Source of the DNA: Haemonchus contortus | Lineage: Eukaryota; Nematoda; Chromadorea; Rhabditida; Trichostrongylidae | Assembly (NCBI GenBank): GCA_000469685.2 | Contig: LS997566.1 | Span: 6,368,491 to 6,432,490 of the forward strand | Length of the DNA: 64,000 nt | Direction: 5' to 3' | In this document: piece after piece, positions 13,610-26,700 of the stretch | How positions within the stretch are numbered: position 1 is the stretch's first letter | How the letters are laid out: each line of letters starts with the position of its first letter | Translations under genes and position numbers: made by a program | The notes under the pieces: model-generated | What the model saw: the letters and a program-made list of their open reading frames with translations, nothing else | Told to the model about the DNA's origin: nothing | Database searches by the model: none

Positions 13610-14891
13610 TTGGGTTGTCCGAAAAGTTCCCGCCGATTTTTGATTCATCTTTGACTGAAAATTCCTAGAAGAAGAAACCCATTGATTGAACAATATATCC
13701 TCCACTCTGTTCAGTAAGGCTTCACCATCTTCCTGTAGGTTCCAGTTCCCCTCTTCCATAGGAGGTCCCAGACTTAAAATCGAAAACCCACTCAGGTGCT
13801 TTTTGCAGTCCTTCAGCGGATTGAGCGATTTTCCATTCAAGGAATTTTGCAGAAACCCAAACAAGTGGTACTCTGATGGTGCTATGTCTGGACTATATGG
13901 GGGGTGTGGTACGAGATCCCACCCGAGCTTTAGCAACTTTTGACGAGTGGCCAAAATTACGTGTGGTCTGGAGGTGCCCTGTTGGAAGACTACGCCCTAA
14001 CGATTAGCCACTTCGGGCCGCTTTTGGTTCATCGCTGCCTCCATAGTTTATTGCTGACTATAGCACCTTTCCTAAGTCATCTTTTGATCGTGCGACAACA
14101 GCTCATGGTAAGTGATTTCTCTGAAATCCCATCAGCAACTCGGCATAGTCATCCGCACCTGGATTTTGACTTTTGCAGCGGTTTGTGACTGCTCAATAGG
14201 GGGCTACACGATCGTTTCCGCTCCTAATTGCTGTACACAATCTAATTTTTGTCCTTTGTGCTCATGCGTTTCAGAAACGGCTCATTTTTATTTCGTTCGA
14301 GCAACGAGTCGCGCATGGAGGCGCGGTCCATCGCATTGCGCTCGCTACTATCGCGAGATATCTAAACATCAAGGCGCTTAACAAAACCAAGCGTTTGCAG
14401 ATGACCATGGATGGTTATTTTCGAAACATTTAGCCCTTATCCTACTCCATGGGCAGTGATGTGCCAATTCGCTTCAGTTCACATGTTAATTTGGTCGTTT
14501 TAACTGATGATAGTCTCCCTAAGGGTTGCCGGTCTTCGAAGGCAAATTCACTCCGTTTGGATCCCGCAAACTAGTCATGCACTGTGCGTTCCTTTAGGGC
14601 ATGGTCTACTCAAACGTCATATGTCATTCGGGTGGCTTGAGCCGCATTCTAGGCCTTGCGGTAGAAGAAATACTTCAGATGCCGAAAATTCGCGCAGTGG
14701 TTCTTCATTTTCACACTAGTCCTGTACAGAAAAACTTCGACAAATGTTGACAGAATCTGAACAGCAATATAGAGGAGGATCTACTCTTTCAGAAAACTAA
14801 TAACTTTTTTAGGTTGGGTCCTTGATCTTTTGTACAGCGGTTGATAAATCCGGGGCATCGAAAATCGGCGGAAAGTTTTCGGACAACCCAA
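13610..14891 (-). mobile_element. Full-length degenerate mariner element
   Basis: The ends are inverted: TTGGGTTGTCCGAAAAGTTC at the left, and on the minus strand TTGGGTTGTCCGAAAACTTT at the right, with similarity continuing for about 32 bases. TA dinucleotides flank both ends (13608-13609 and 14892-14893), as expected for the TA target duplication of Tc1/mariner elements. The length, 1282 bp, is normal for mariner. The transposase lies on the minus strand and is broken. Confidence 0.88.
13622..14712 (-). pseudogene. Mariner transposase pseudogene
   Basis: Read on the minus strand, the N-terminal helix-turn-helix region can be followed from about 14712 with several stops, and the catalytic half is open from about 14000 to the terminal repeat. 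The second catalytic position is QQGTSRPH where the family has QxDNARPH (Asp to Gly). The third is YSPDIAPSEYHLF where the family has SDYHLF (Asp to Glu). The 34-residue spacing between them is kept. Together with the stops, this says the protein is dead. Confidence 0.8.
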
Positions 14892-14931
14892 TAGATCATT
14901 AGACAAGGTGGAATCAGGCTGCCGTTCGCAG

Positions 14932-14970
14932 TTCTCTGAGGTTGCGCCATGCATTCGGTCTCACCTAGGA
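14932..14970 (-). repeat. SINE-like repeat, tail fragment
   Basis: GAGGTTGCGCCATGCATTCG matches the minus-strand tail of the SINE-like family. It starts 40 bases beyond the end of the mariner element. Confidence 0.35.
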
Positions 14971-17900
14971 CCGCCACGGTGGCTGAATGGTGAATGAAGG
15001 GTTAGCCGACACACTTTGTCTCTGCTGCCATGGTTTTAAACTCACACTTCGACTTTTCGTGTCATTCCGGGACACTTTTTAGATTGGCTTTAGGAGTCCA
15101 GTACAATTTTTGTTCCAGCTTTGACTGAGTGGGAGTTGAAGCTGTCTTTAGTTGTTTCCTTGTGCATATATCGTTTTTCATCATGGATTATCACTTATTC
15201 ATCCGCATAAGAAGACCCTTATCATCAAAACATTCCTCAAAACAGACAGCAAGCTACTTTGCTGCCGCCGCCGGCGATCGTCCTCATCACCTGGACAACG
15301 CGCTCATCGAAAACCATACAAAAAGAGAGGGAGGCGGACAAGGAAGTACCGCAAACGGTGAGGCCCAAGTGCAGAAACCCCACTTAGATGTTAGAAATTA
15401 GATAATCCTACCTTCATGAGTGTTCTAACCAGGCCAATGATCAACGATAAGTGAATCGAAGGACCATCGCAAAAATCATCCATTTCAAACATCCTCACTG
15501 CACTTCTGGTGTCCTTATCACTTTTGAAGATAACTGGTAAGTAGGTGTCATATAGAAGTTTTGTAACAACCCTAGTCTCTGAGTAATAGTAACTCTCTAC
15601 CCAGTCTCAAAGCTGTATAGGTTGATTCTGTAGTCCTAATGAAAACGAAGAAAAAGTAAAAAGTTATTAGTAGATATCTCACAATGTTAGTAGCTATCCC
15701 CAAGCAGTAGAAATGGCTCATATTTTGGGAGGGGTTAGAGTTTTTTTTTCACTGAAAATTCGAACAGACATCATCAACATTCAACGCACCTGCGGAGCAT
15801 CCATTAAAACACCTCTACCATTCCAAATGGGTGCGACTTACATGGCGCGTTTCGAAGGAAATGTATTTTTCGCTTCCTTTCTAATACCTGCGCCCTTTAT
15901 ATTCATCTGCTTTTGTGTAAAAATGTTTGATATTCAGTAGTACTGCTTTGAATTTTTCTTTTTACTATTTGCTTTCACTACAGACCAATTCAGTGGTAGA
16001 AAATTTAATTTTCTCATTCGCATTAGGGAGTTACCCAAGTAAACGCCATAAATCATGACGTTTCATTGGGTGTTGATGTTGCCACCTTCTAAGAATTACC
16101 TAATGCGATTATAAATCCTAATGACCGATTGGATAAAGAGGAAATGACGGAATAGTTAGGATTATCCGGTCCATTCATTGTAACCGTCTCAACTCAAACC
16201 ATTAGTGAACCATTTTTATTGTTTGTTTATTTATTTGTTTACTATTATTATTTACTTATTCACGTTGTACAATTGGAAAGGTAAAAGGTTGAAAAATTGT
16301 TACTCCCCAATGATTGAAACAAATTCGAAAGGTAAAAAAATTGGAAAAGCCTGTTGATGAAGTTCAAAAAAAGACCTCTCAAAAGTTAGAAATAGCATCA
16401 TCGAGATGAGAATGGATTACTCATCAGCTTTTTCGAAAAATTGTTAAAAAAAGTTATGGGTTGAAAAACGTTTAGATCAAATAAAAATCCTAGATAACGT
16501 CGCCTTTTTAACCCCCTTCGAACTTTTTTAACATTTTGTTTTCTACGTGGTTTTCAACAAAAATCCATGTAAAGAAACTCAGATTTACCGGGTGACGGAA
16601 CTTCTCCCGGAATTCCCACGGCCTGCGGCAGTAGTCCCGTGGCGACTACCCGTATCCTTCCACTGTGAATTCGAATCTTTCCCTTCACAACGCGCGGTCG
16701 CGTGCGGCGAGCACGACAGGCCGTTCGGGGAGAAAATACCAGACTCCAGATTTACCTTACTTTATAGAACATTCAATAGAACATTCAGATGGGCATTTGC
16801 TAATCTTCAATTTTGAAGCTTTCCCTCATTACTAGCTTACCCTTACCTTTACTCTTCCAGAGTACGTGGGGGAGGAGGGCTACTTCAGCTCCTATTGCAC
16901 TTTAGGCATCTATTTTTTTGACACTGCTCAAAGATTCTTATTAAAAATTTGTGGAATCGGAGGTTATGGCAGGCGATAGCTATGATAACAGGATGTAGGA
17001 GATGATTTTCAGATTTACGATTTCCATTTGTAGTCTAGCGTTCCGAAAAGCTGTTACTAATGCCGCTTCTCTTGATATAAATTGTCCAAGTCATTTTGAA
17101 CTTGAAAGCAGGATCCGCACTAGTTTTGTAGTTTCATTATGACGAGAAATTCGCAGAATTCCGTGATTATCAGAATCCGTGACGAGTCCATGACGAGTCT
17201 TTTTTGACCTAATCATTTCTGAGGATGAACGAGGGTATGACGACAAAGAGAATATTTGGACGAGATTTCAATCGCTACTGCTGACTGCATTTAAAACCAG
17301 TCTTTCATTCTGAGTGGTATCAGCCTTCATAGGGCTGTTAAACTCGTCTTTTTTGGGAGTGTCGGGCATTAGTGAGTGTCCGATCCGTATTGTGACCTAT
17401 ACATATAGGCCTATTGTCCCATGCAGTGTCTAAGGGGTCATAGATCCCTACAATGAAGATTCAGTGACAACATTTCACTACGAATTGTGTCTTTAGGTTC
17501 GACTTGTACATATTTGAGATCGTTCCCTTATTCTTACAATGTTCAATAGATAGATTCGGTAGCCAAATGGTAATGTCACAGGTATAGGAGAGAGAAGGGC
17601 GTTGTACAGGGCTCTGATGCTTTGTAGCTTACCGGGCCTCGTTCAGGTGACTCATCCAAACATATCACAGGCACCTTCAATCGATTGAACTTTAGCAGTA
17701 ATTTTTTGACAAGTTTGGTTATTGTCTAATTATCAACTTTTTCTTTGATGGAACTACTTTTTTGCAACTCATTTTTGAATTCTTTTTTAGAGCCTTCTGT
17801 ACAAAAAAGAAAAAATTGATGGTTTACAAAGAAAAAAACGTGTACGCTTCAATTAAATGGCAATCAATTGAAAATTATATTTTTTTCCTTGAAAAAATGT

Positions 17901-20900
17901 ACTTGCATATGTCTGTGTGGTCATCTTATCCGATGGAAGTGACTAATAAAAGGTGTTTTCGAAGAAAAAATGAAAGCGCTCGACCCTAACTTACTGGATG
18001 CAATCTGTCAAAATTTTACAACTTGCTAACATTGAATTTTATTTTTTTCTTGTTGTCTTCGATATTTCAATGAATAAAAAATTAAATAAATAACATCTGC
18101 TCTAGTTGACTTTGTTTACTGCGTTTCCTTTTTTGCAAGAACAGACGTTCTTCAATGATGGATTTTCTAAGTATACCGCAACATTTTTTTCTACTTCATG
18201 GGGATGTAGAATAGGGCAGAACTCCAGGATTTGGAGCAAATATCTATACTGTAATTTCAGGAAATATTGAACTTTTTGGTATTTTTGGCAAATAGTCAAT
18301 AATCTCAACTAGAGAGGTTTTGAGAGAAGGACTTGCGTTTTTGAAATCTAAAAAGCTTTTGGTAGAAAATTTCGGATGTTGTTTGGATTCTTGAGCTCAT
18401 AAAACCTGCTGATGCTTTATAACTCCAAACCACTAAGAGTTTTGTCAATGAGACCAACAAAACTAGTAAATGGACGAAACGGGAGGCGCTGATTATCCTC
18501 GCATAAGTAGAACGCAAACTCCATTCCTAATCAGAATCTAAGCGGTTTTGAATGGGTTTATGATTTATGCAGCGACTTTCACGGCGACTAATAAAAACGT
18601 TTTACTTGTCAGATGATTCCTATTCCTATACTGAACAATCAACTTCTCATGATCAAAAGGTCAATTGAGGTTAGTGAGAACTACTTGAGAACATAATTCG
18701 TGGGCCTTCTGTGGTCATGGCGCAATCTACCTTTTTTTTGTCAGCTTCAGGTTCTCGGAATGGACAGTATCCACTAGCAAAACCTCATAGTGCAGGTTTT
18801 TCGTATTTAGTACTTCTGCGCTATTTGTTTGACGGTTGTGGTCGTTTTTGGTGCTCACTATGTACTTGTCAATAGGGTTCTTGTAGGTGAGGATCCCTGT
18901 AATACATTATGAGACAGTATACTTATCAGTGGACTATATTTGATTGGTATCGATTCTGAAATATCATTTGATGATTGCAATTAGCATTTGCTACGCAGAA
19001 CACGCGTCCGAGAGTGATTACTACCAGCGATATGTAGTAGCAGTGTATGCATCTGTTCGTCAGAGTTTGAACTCAGGGTTAATTTACTAGTTACTTTGCT
19101 AACTGATGAGTTCTTTCAGTTCGTGGCCGTTCAGGAGGGGGGGGGGGGTCCGTAGAGTAGTTGCTATTACTTTTTTCCTCTTCATTTCTCCTCACTTCTC
19201 ACGAATATGTCTTCCTCTCTGTCTTTCCTTTTATTTTTTTTTGCTTTTTTTATTTCTTAAGGTCCAAGACCGAATGAGGCTTAAAGTAGCAGTGCAGAAA
19301 GTAATAATACTTCAAGCTAGTCCTGTAAGAATTTTCACGTCTTTCCTCAGTTACTTATGCCATCGGCTGATAGTTCAGATGGATCTTCAATCCAAAGAAA
19401 TGTGATCCACAATTTTCTTCCATGTTACTGTAAGAAGTGCCCACTTTTGTATGAAAAGTGCCCTGTCGACTTTCTCACAGTTTGTTGAGAATAAGATTTT
19501 GCCGTTTTTTCCAAGGTACGTTTTGACTGTGCTCTCATCTGAAGAAACGTCTTTCATGTGGTTCTTCAATACAAAGAACCGCCATCGCTCGTGGTTCGTT
19601 TTTGCATGGCTGCTTGAAGCGTCGCCATCGACAAAAACGTTGTTGCCAAATCGCGTGCGAGCATGTACAAAACATTGTCGAGAAAGGCGTTTTTCATGTG
19701 TATTGATTAGTGGCGTAGAAGGAATGGCAACATTCAGCTTTTCCTACCTCAGGCCTGCATAGGTTCCTGGTAGGAAGGCCATAGAACTTGAGCTAAGCTT
19801 CAGGAGTTGATGAAGAAGTTCAGATCAACTCTGCGTCGGGTGTGCCTAGTGGAAGATGTTTAAGTTCTCGAAAGGGGTTGATGATTTGGGATGAGAATTT
19901 GGCTCGAAAGCTGGTGGTAGTTTGGTTGAGTAGTTCAAACTAAAATGAAAGTGATTCGTACCGTTCCTTGCTATTCGTACATGCTCGGTTTCGAAGTAAA
20001 GTGCTTCTTTTTTTGAGTTTTTGTAAGTGACGTAGCCTTCCTATTACCGTCATGATACTAAACGGAAGTTAGCTGTACGGCGTGACCCCATGCAAATCGA
20101 TCGACGCTGACAATTTTTATTCTTTTCTACGGCCTTTTAGGAACATTATTATGCTTTTGAGCCCATTTATTATCCAAGATTCAATATTGCAGCGGTGAGG
20201 CCATAATTTATTAAGAAAGTTCTTCAACACACTTGCAGGTGTTGCTGAGCAACAAGTAGGCTGAATATTGGATTGTCAGTGGGGAGCTTGAAAAAGGAGT
20301 ATCACGAATGGAGAGAGATTCTATGTAAGCCAGGGCGAAGGTGTACTGAGCAACTCGAAATAGGGGGTGTTACCAGTTTGCTGGAAGCGCTGTAACCAAA
20401 AAAGAGTTAGCCTGGTTAGTAAAATTGCTTTAGTATAGGTCTACTACGTGGGTGTTACATCCGGGCCTACAGGAAGGCTAACTCTCATACGCTCAGACTC
20501 AGCGATACGTTCTCGTTAAAAGCGTTGTTATGGAAATAAGCTTTGTTAGAACTATCAGCTAATAAGTAGTTGTTGTTGTCGTTATTCAAGTGAAGTCTGC
20601 ATAAGAAAATGTCTCGTCAGGGATGACGTACTCAAGCGAACGGGAATATTCCTCTCAGACAGGGATTAGTCTCGTCCTGGAATGCGCCTACGCACTCGGC
20701 TTCCATTCAGAAGTCTAGTGACGTTTGGATTCACATTTGGGTTAAACAATGACTTGCACTACAGTTCTAATTGATATAGGCCTTCACCCTCCCACACAAG
20801 TTCTGTACTCTTGTTTGACCCACGAGGGATTTGTTTGCTGGTCCTGGCGGGGGCCGGATCTCATATCTAAGCCATATCTGTGACAGTGCGGCGTTGCTTA

Positions 20901-23100
20901 GATATTGCCGCCAGCTTAGCTACATGGGCATGCTATATGGAATGAAGAGTGAAATTTCGATTGGCCCAGCTCCTGCTGACCTTGCTTCAGTATTTTAGAG
21001 GCTAGAGAGGTCATGGCGATGACTGAAGGAGTTGATTGAGAGAAATCACTTCAACTAGCTAGTATCCCATCTAGGTAATCATAAAGTTAGCTCAGTTGGC
21101 TGGGGGCCGGTCAGATGACGCCTTCCTGGTGAACAGATCCATTTATAACGGTCTCGATGAATTGGCAGTTTTGATTTGATTCATTGCGAATTATATCTAT
21201 TAAATGGGATCAATCGGCTTTTAACGAATTCAGAGTTTTGCTTGGAAATGGTTCAGAGGAGGGCAGTAGCTGACGAAAGGGCCATTCCGATGTTGAGCAG
21301 TGTCTACAAAAAGCTGATGTGGGAATCGATCTAACATCTTCTTTGAAGCAATTTGGGGGATGTGCAAGGGGAACTCGAACTTTGGCAACCTAATTAAAAT
21401 GACGCCTACTACACTGTGCAAAGTTGTATATGTTTCGCTTTAGAAGATCGGGTAGCGCTCCAGAAGACCATCTCCGAACTGGTGTCTACTGGTACTGTGT
21501 CTCTTGGATCTCCCAGGCCATTGATATTTGGGGATGGTTCTCTTGCAGGGTACCTCTCATAGGCAGATAAGGTACTCTAGAGAGGTCGAAGCACTTGCGA
21601 ACGCCTCTTTAGCAGAAAATCGAAAAACAGCGCCTAAAGAGTTGGTCTTCGCCAAGAGGACACATCGAGTGTTACCCTGAAACTGTTTTCGCCGTACCCT
21701 TTGACAAAACATTTCTATTTTGAGAAAAAGGCGGCAAAATTCCGAAAATAACGGAAGAAAAGTTTTTGAAAAAGTAGTTTTGGAATCGAACGTGGTCGAC
21801 TGAGAAAGCTTCGTTCCCAATCGATACCTACCGTAATCGTCCGTTTTGTTCTGACATATTCTCGCAGTGAATCAGCATGCTCGCGCGGCTCGATCTACGT
21901 ATTGTATCAGGTGCGAGACGTTGGCGGCCGTTCAGCCAGAATGTCACTTTCCTCGTCACCATGAATAGAGGTACAGCTTGGTTCGTACAGGTAGAAATAG
22001 ATGAACGATTGGGAAATCGATACCCGAAGGCGTACCGTTTCATAGAACCGAAAAACTGAAATGTGGTAGGAGTAAGTAGAAGTGAAGTTGTTCAAATTAG
22101 GTTTCTTACTACTATAAGGCCAGGTTCCAGTATTATAAGAGCTACTCTTCGCTCGAAACAGATTTGATGGTCCTTGACCCTTGATTGGCTCAGGATGTGA
22201 ATATGAGTTGCCACGAAGTTGAGAGTTCCTGGGATTATGAAAGGAATTCAGAGAAACGGTAGAGAATTTAAGTTTTCTGTAAATTTCATTACGGCGTGCT
22301 TTTGGATTTTTATTTCAAATCCTGGATTCTGGAAATAGAAGCTAGTTTCACGGGAAAATTCTTCTCTGTTTTTAAATTTTTTCCAGTCCCCTTTTCTTCA
22401 TCCGGTATAGGTAGCTTATGATAGTGTAGGTAAGTAAAATTGTTTAGAAAAAGACTCAAATGTACTCTAGGGCTCTAGGGCACTTTACCTGTGGGCGTAA
22501 TCTCGATGGGATTGATGAGCTTTTTCCGCTCCTAGTTGTGTTGATAACTATCGCCCTGCAGTTTTCTGAAGTCCACTAAAATCAACGTGCCATGATAAAT
22601 GGCTTATAAAAATGTGAACGATTTTGAACAGGATGGGGACGTGTGGGCGGAGCCAAAGTTCTCTATGGACTTGTAAAAAGTGACGATGTAGTAGTTGTTT
22701 TGAATGAGTTAATTGTTCCCGAATGAAATATTCCTAAAATCACTATCGTGACTGGAATAAATGGTCCTCTTTTCTTTTTCAGAGGAGGCGGTCGCGAATT
22801 TTCACCCCTGTCGAAATTTTCGCAAAGAGCAAATGCCAGGCTTCTGCGTCATGAAAATTATGTGGGCAGGTGGATTACGTGGACAGTGCCTCCATATGAC
22901 ATTTTGACCCCGAATTTCGTTTTTTTCAATTTGAAAGGACCCAGCAGGGTGTCATTGATGGACCAACTGTTGAGAAAAGTTTGGCAGCAGCACCGTGGCG
23001 TGTCTTGGCGAGACAGATGACGTGCGATTATTCACGCCTTAACCGTTGTGTGTATCTTCCATGGTGAGCCATATTTAACAGAAAGATTGTCGTCGGCGTT
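14971..23100. other. Spacer upstream of fos-1, no gene seen
   Basis: It includes a GC-rich patch at about 16595-16740, a poly-G run near 19137 and a SINE tail at 20676-20714 (-). Open frames of 60-100 codons here lack conserved motifs or paired splice sites. Some of this may be fos-1 regulatory DNA, but nothing specific can be shown. Confidence 0.4.
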
Positions 23101-23502
23101 CCCCTCTACTCATCATCGTATCCACACGATAATCCTCTTCGGACACTCTCCTGACCATTCGCACTCTCTCGATGCCGTCGCTCTTCACAAACGGGCGACT
23201 GTACGGTGTGGGCGGCGCAATGGTGGCCGCCGTCGGGGGATACTGTAACCGACTGTGAAGCGTGCGCGATCAATCCATTGGCGATTGTTATCGATATTAG
23301 ACGCGCGGTCGTTATCGTTGTCGTCGTACAGAAGTGTAGAAGAAGAACGTCAGCGTCGTCGTCGTCGTCGTTGCCGTCGTCGTCGTCGACGTCCTGGTCC
23401 CCTGTCACATCATAGCCGCTGCTGCCGGCACGCCGAATCACTGGCCCCGTCACTGGCTCAGTCACTCGCTGACTCGAATCCCTTAATCATCTTCACTTAC
23501 TC
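23100..23502 (+). promoter_or_regulatory. fos-1: Probable 5' UTR/promoter region of long fos-1 isoform
   Basis: CpG and GTC-triplet rich sequence directly upstream of the first fos-1 ATG, unlike the AT-rich surroundings. It includes a (GTC)n run at about 23345-23395. An in-frame TGA 33 bases before 23503 sets that ATG as the first usable start. The transcription start itself is not visible. Confidence 0.35.
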
Positions 23503-23784
23503 ATGTTTGCCAACGGCCCCGATCAGCAGTTCTACCAGACCCCAGCACCCCCACCACCGCCACCGTCTCAACAACCTCAACAACAACCCCAATCACAGCA
23601 GCATCAAAGTGTGATTGTACGGCAACCAGATTTACCTGATGAACCAGACGATGCCGCCTATGCTGCTTCAGCCTCTTACTATGGCTTGGCACCATCAGCA
23701 GTGGTTCCTAATGCCTATCCGTCTCCATACAACATGAATATGCCTATTCCGTTCCTACTCGGTGACTGGAATCAACTTGGAATG
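23503..23784 (+). CDS. fos-1: fos-1 exon 1a (long isoform)
   Basis: 94 codons starting MFANGPDQQFYQ and rich in Pro and Gln, including a run of prolines and polyglutamine-like stretches, as in activation or low-complexity regions. It ends at ATG|GTAGGA in phase 0. Translation past the donor stops within 14 codons. Confidence 0.85.
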
Positions 23785-26700
23785 GTAGGATTACATGCTT
23801 ATCGCCTTTCCCGATTTGCTCTATAGATTTAAGTTCGTTCGTGGATAATGTCGTGCGATATATCTGAGATATGGATTCGTTGGGGTTCAGACTTTTCGCT
23901 AGAGTAAGAGCGTTCTTACTTTTGTCATCGTGCTCTAAGGTTCTATGGAAAGAAGCCGTGCCTTGTGTAGCGATCTTTATGAGATCTACCTTAGCAGCAC
24001 ACATTTTCATAATATATAAAAACCATTCGAAAATCATGTTTTCGACGGGGAGTGATACTGTAAGGCAGCTGGCAGTACGGCATCGTACTCATTCGATCTT
24101 CGCAACTTTCACCTTTTTAAGCGGCTTTGAATAACAGGTATTTCATTAAATTTCCATGAAACAGAAGCTTCGCTGGTACTATCTCTTCTCCAACATACAT
24201 TTCGTAGTCTGCTCCAAGCACTGTTCAATTTCAGAAAAAAATTTACGACGTCTTTGCTCGCACCGAGTTGGTATCAGAATCCTACTAGTACAGAACTTAG
24301 ACTGTGCATGTCTTCCATTAGCTCTTACGTGTGTAAAAGTCTTGTTGAAATCTTGGTTGAGTCTTGGTTAGGTTAGATCCTATTCCTTCATCCTTTCTTC
24401 TTGATCTTGATCATCGCAGCTCTATCATATGTGGATTTTTTTCGCGCGCCTTTGCCACCTTTGCTTGGCCATCTTGTCATGGTAGAGTAGGATGGGTACT
24501 TCCTTGTAAAGTAATCATGATAAGTGTAACTTTCGCTTGATCTGGCTCTGCCAAGTAAAAATGCTCTATAGAACTTGGACCATATAGGAGGAAAAGGACT
24601 ACAGTATAAGTATGTGTAGTAAGGCTTATAGTTATGGTTGCAGTTCAGCTACATTTATATTATGCTACATTATAAATCTCTACTTGTGCTTGTGTTCTAC
24701 TCATCACTTCAGATCACATTTGGTAGTGTAATTCATCGAAAAAAACCCCGATTTATGTATGGTCCTAGTTGGAAGTTAGCGTGGCGAGATTTGGGTTTTG
24801 GTACGACTTTCTGTCGAGGAAAGGCTCGTGGCATGTGATTCATAATGTACCCCTTCTTGGATTCGGGGAGCTTTTCCTGAGGGATCAAACCGCTTGCATA
24901 ATTCTTTAGGAACTTACTGATCCAGTCAACAATTGGGCTCATCGAATCCGTTAGGAAAGGGGAGCTCTTTGAAGGTATTTCACTTGTAACGAAAAATCCC
25001 ATTTAAGTACACGAGAATGAGTACAACAGGATGGTTGCACTCATTCTCATATACTTAAGAAATAAATTGTGATGAACACTTCCTCTGTAAACCACTGGAT
25101 AAGAACCTCTCTCATCATGAGTTAGTGAGTTTATTTGTTTGAGTTACTAGGTCACTGGAGCCGTACAGATCCCTTGAAATACCGTAAATACCTTTTACTA
25201 GTTTACGGCGGTAGTGTTTTCGTGCTTATTAGGGTTTTTTCTTGAACTTCAACTAACTGTCAATGGTCTGACGTTTCGATTTGATGGCATTTTCCTGAGT
25301 CCAGGTATCCTCCCTACGTAAAGGGAAAAATATACTGTGTTACAAGTATAAATAAATTTACGCAAAAACTTCTCTTTTTGTACCAACGCTTAGTTGTAGT
25401 GGAAACAGTAAAAAAGAAACGAACGATCTTATCGGGTCCTCAAAATGTCACCGTACGCTGGACTCTCCTCAAAAAATCTTCAGCTGATACTTTCCATATT
25501 CCAAACATTACTGTAACTTTTTGACAACCTAAATTGAAGGAATTTTTTGTGATTCTAGATGAATATTGGGTATTTTAAAACTTGGCTTTAGCCTGGCCCT
25601 GGCCCCCCAACCTAGCCCTTAAACCATCTTTCCTGATGCTCACGTAGTCTTTTTTTCTAAGTCTCTCTAAAATTGTCGCAGATAACATTTACTCATGGTA
25701 TAGGGACTTCGATAGTCCCTTCGCAACATAAATGGCCTGCTGGGCGTCGAACTATAAAATTTTTATCTCATTGCGAGCAAAGACGGACTTCAAGCGCACT
25801 TTCGTCCTCTTCCGGCCTTCCTTTGATTTTATTTTGTTTGCTCTCAGAACAGAACCGAGCCATTATTACCATCTTTTACGATGATCCGCCAAAGTTTCAA
25901 GTACCTTCACCTTTTATTGATTGTTCGCCAATATTTGAGGAAGATAGTTACTACTGGTGAAAACGTACCTGGCAGATCTTTTCCCATCAACTTTTCCTCG
26001 TAGATTCTTGCTCGTTTTGTGTCTGTTTCTTATAATTACTTAAATATTACTGCGATACATTACAGATATTTTTTTAAAATTTTAAGCCGTAAAATACGAG
26101 AGGATATGGTAGTTTTTACGGTGAAATCGCTTATCACCAGTTTCATCAGTGATACTGTAATGCGCGAATCGCAATTATCTCGCTAGAGGGGAACAGACAA
26201 ACATACGTACAGTATCTCTGGAAACAAATTTCATTTCCGTCAATAAATTTTACGTCGTAGGCTTCATTTTTTTTCGATAATTGATTATGATATATTTCTA
26301 ACTATGCTTATTAAACTTACACCAATCATTTTCATTTAGTTTTCGATTTCCTTAACACTCAAGTAAAAAAGGCCTCCATCAGCTGCTATCGCCAGGTATC
26401 TGCCATAGGTTTCGTTCGTAAGTTGGACTCTGGCGAGAAGGGCGTCATAAATTAGATGGTTCGAGTTTCTGTGTTAATTATTTTCCCTAGCTCCCCTCCC
26501 TCCCTCCCTCCATCCCCTCTGCTACTTCATAAGGTGAAGAGCACAGTGAGATCGGTTGCTGGGGTCGTGCTACAGTGGCAGTAACGTGGAAGTGGTCAAA
26601 CAATAGTGGACCCATCAGGAGGACAAACTAGATCCTTAGTTCCAGATGGACTGAACCAGAGCCGATTCTGGTCCACCCTACACTTTGCGCTCCCTCACCT

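Noticed and set aside
15129..15401. Overlapping 69- and 90-codon frames with basic stretches
   Set aside because: No family match, no paired splice sites, and two competing frames. Not supportable as a gene.
23106..23465. 119-codon frame on the minus strand with a long Asp run
   Set aside because: It is the antisense of the GTC-triplet-rich sequence upstream of fos-1. The Asp run is an effect of the simple repeat.
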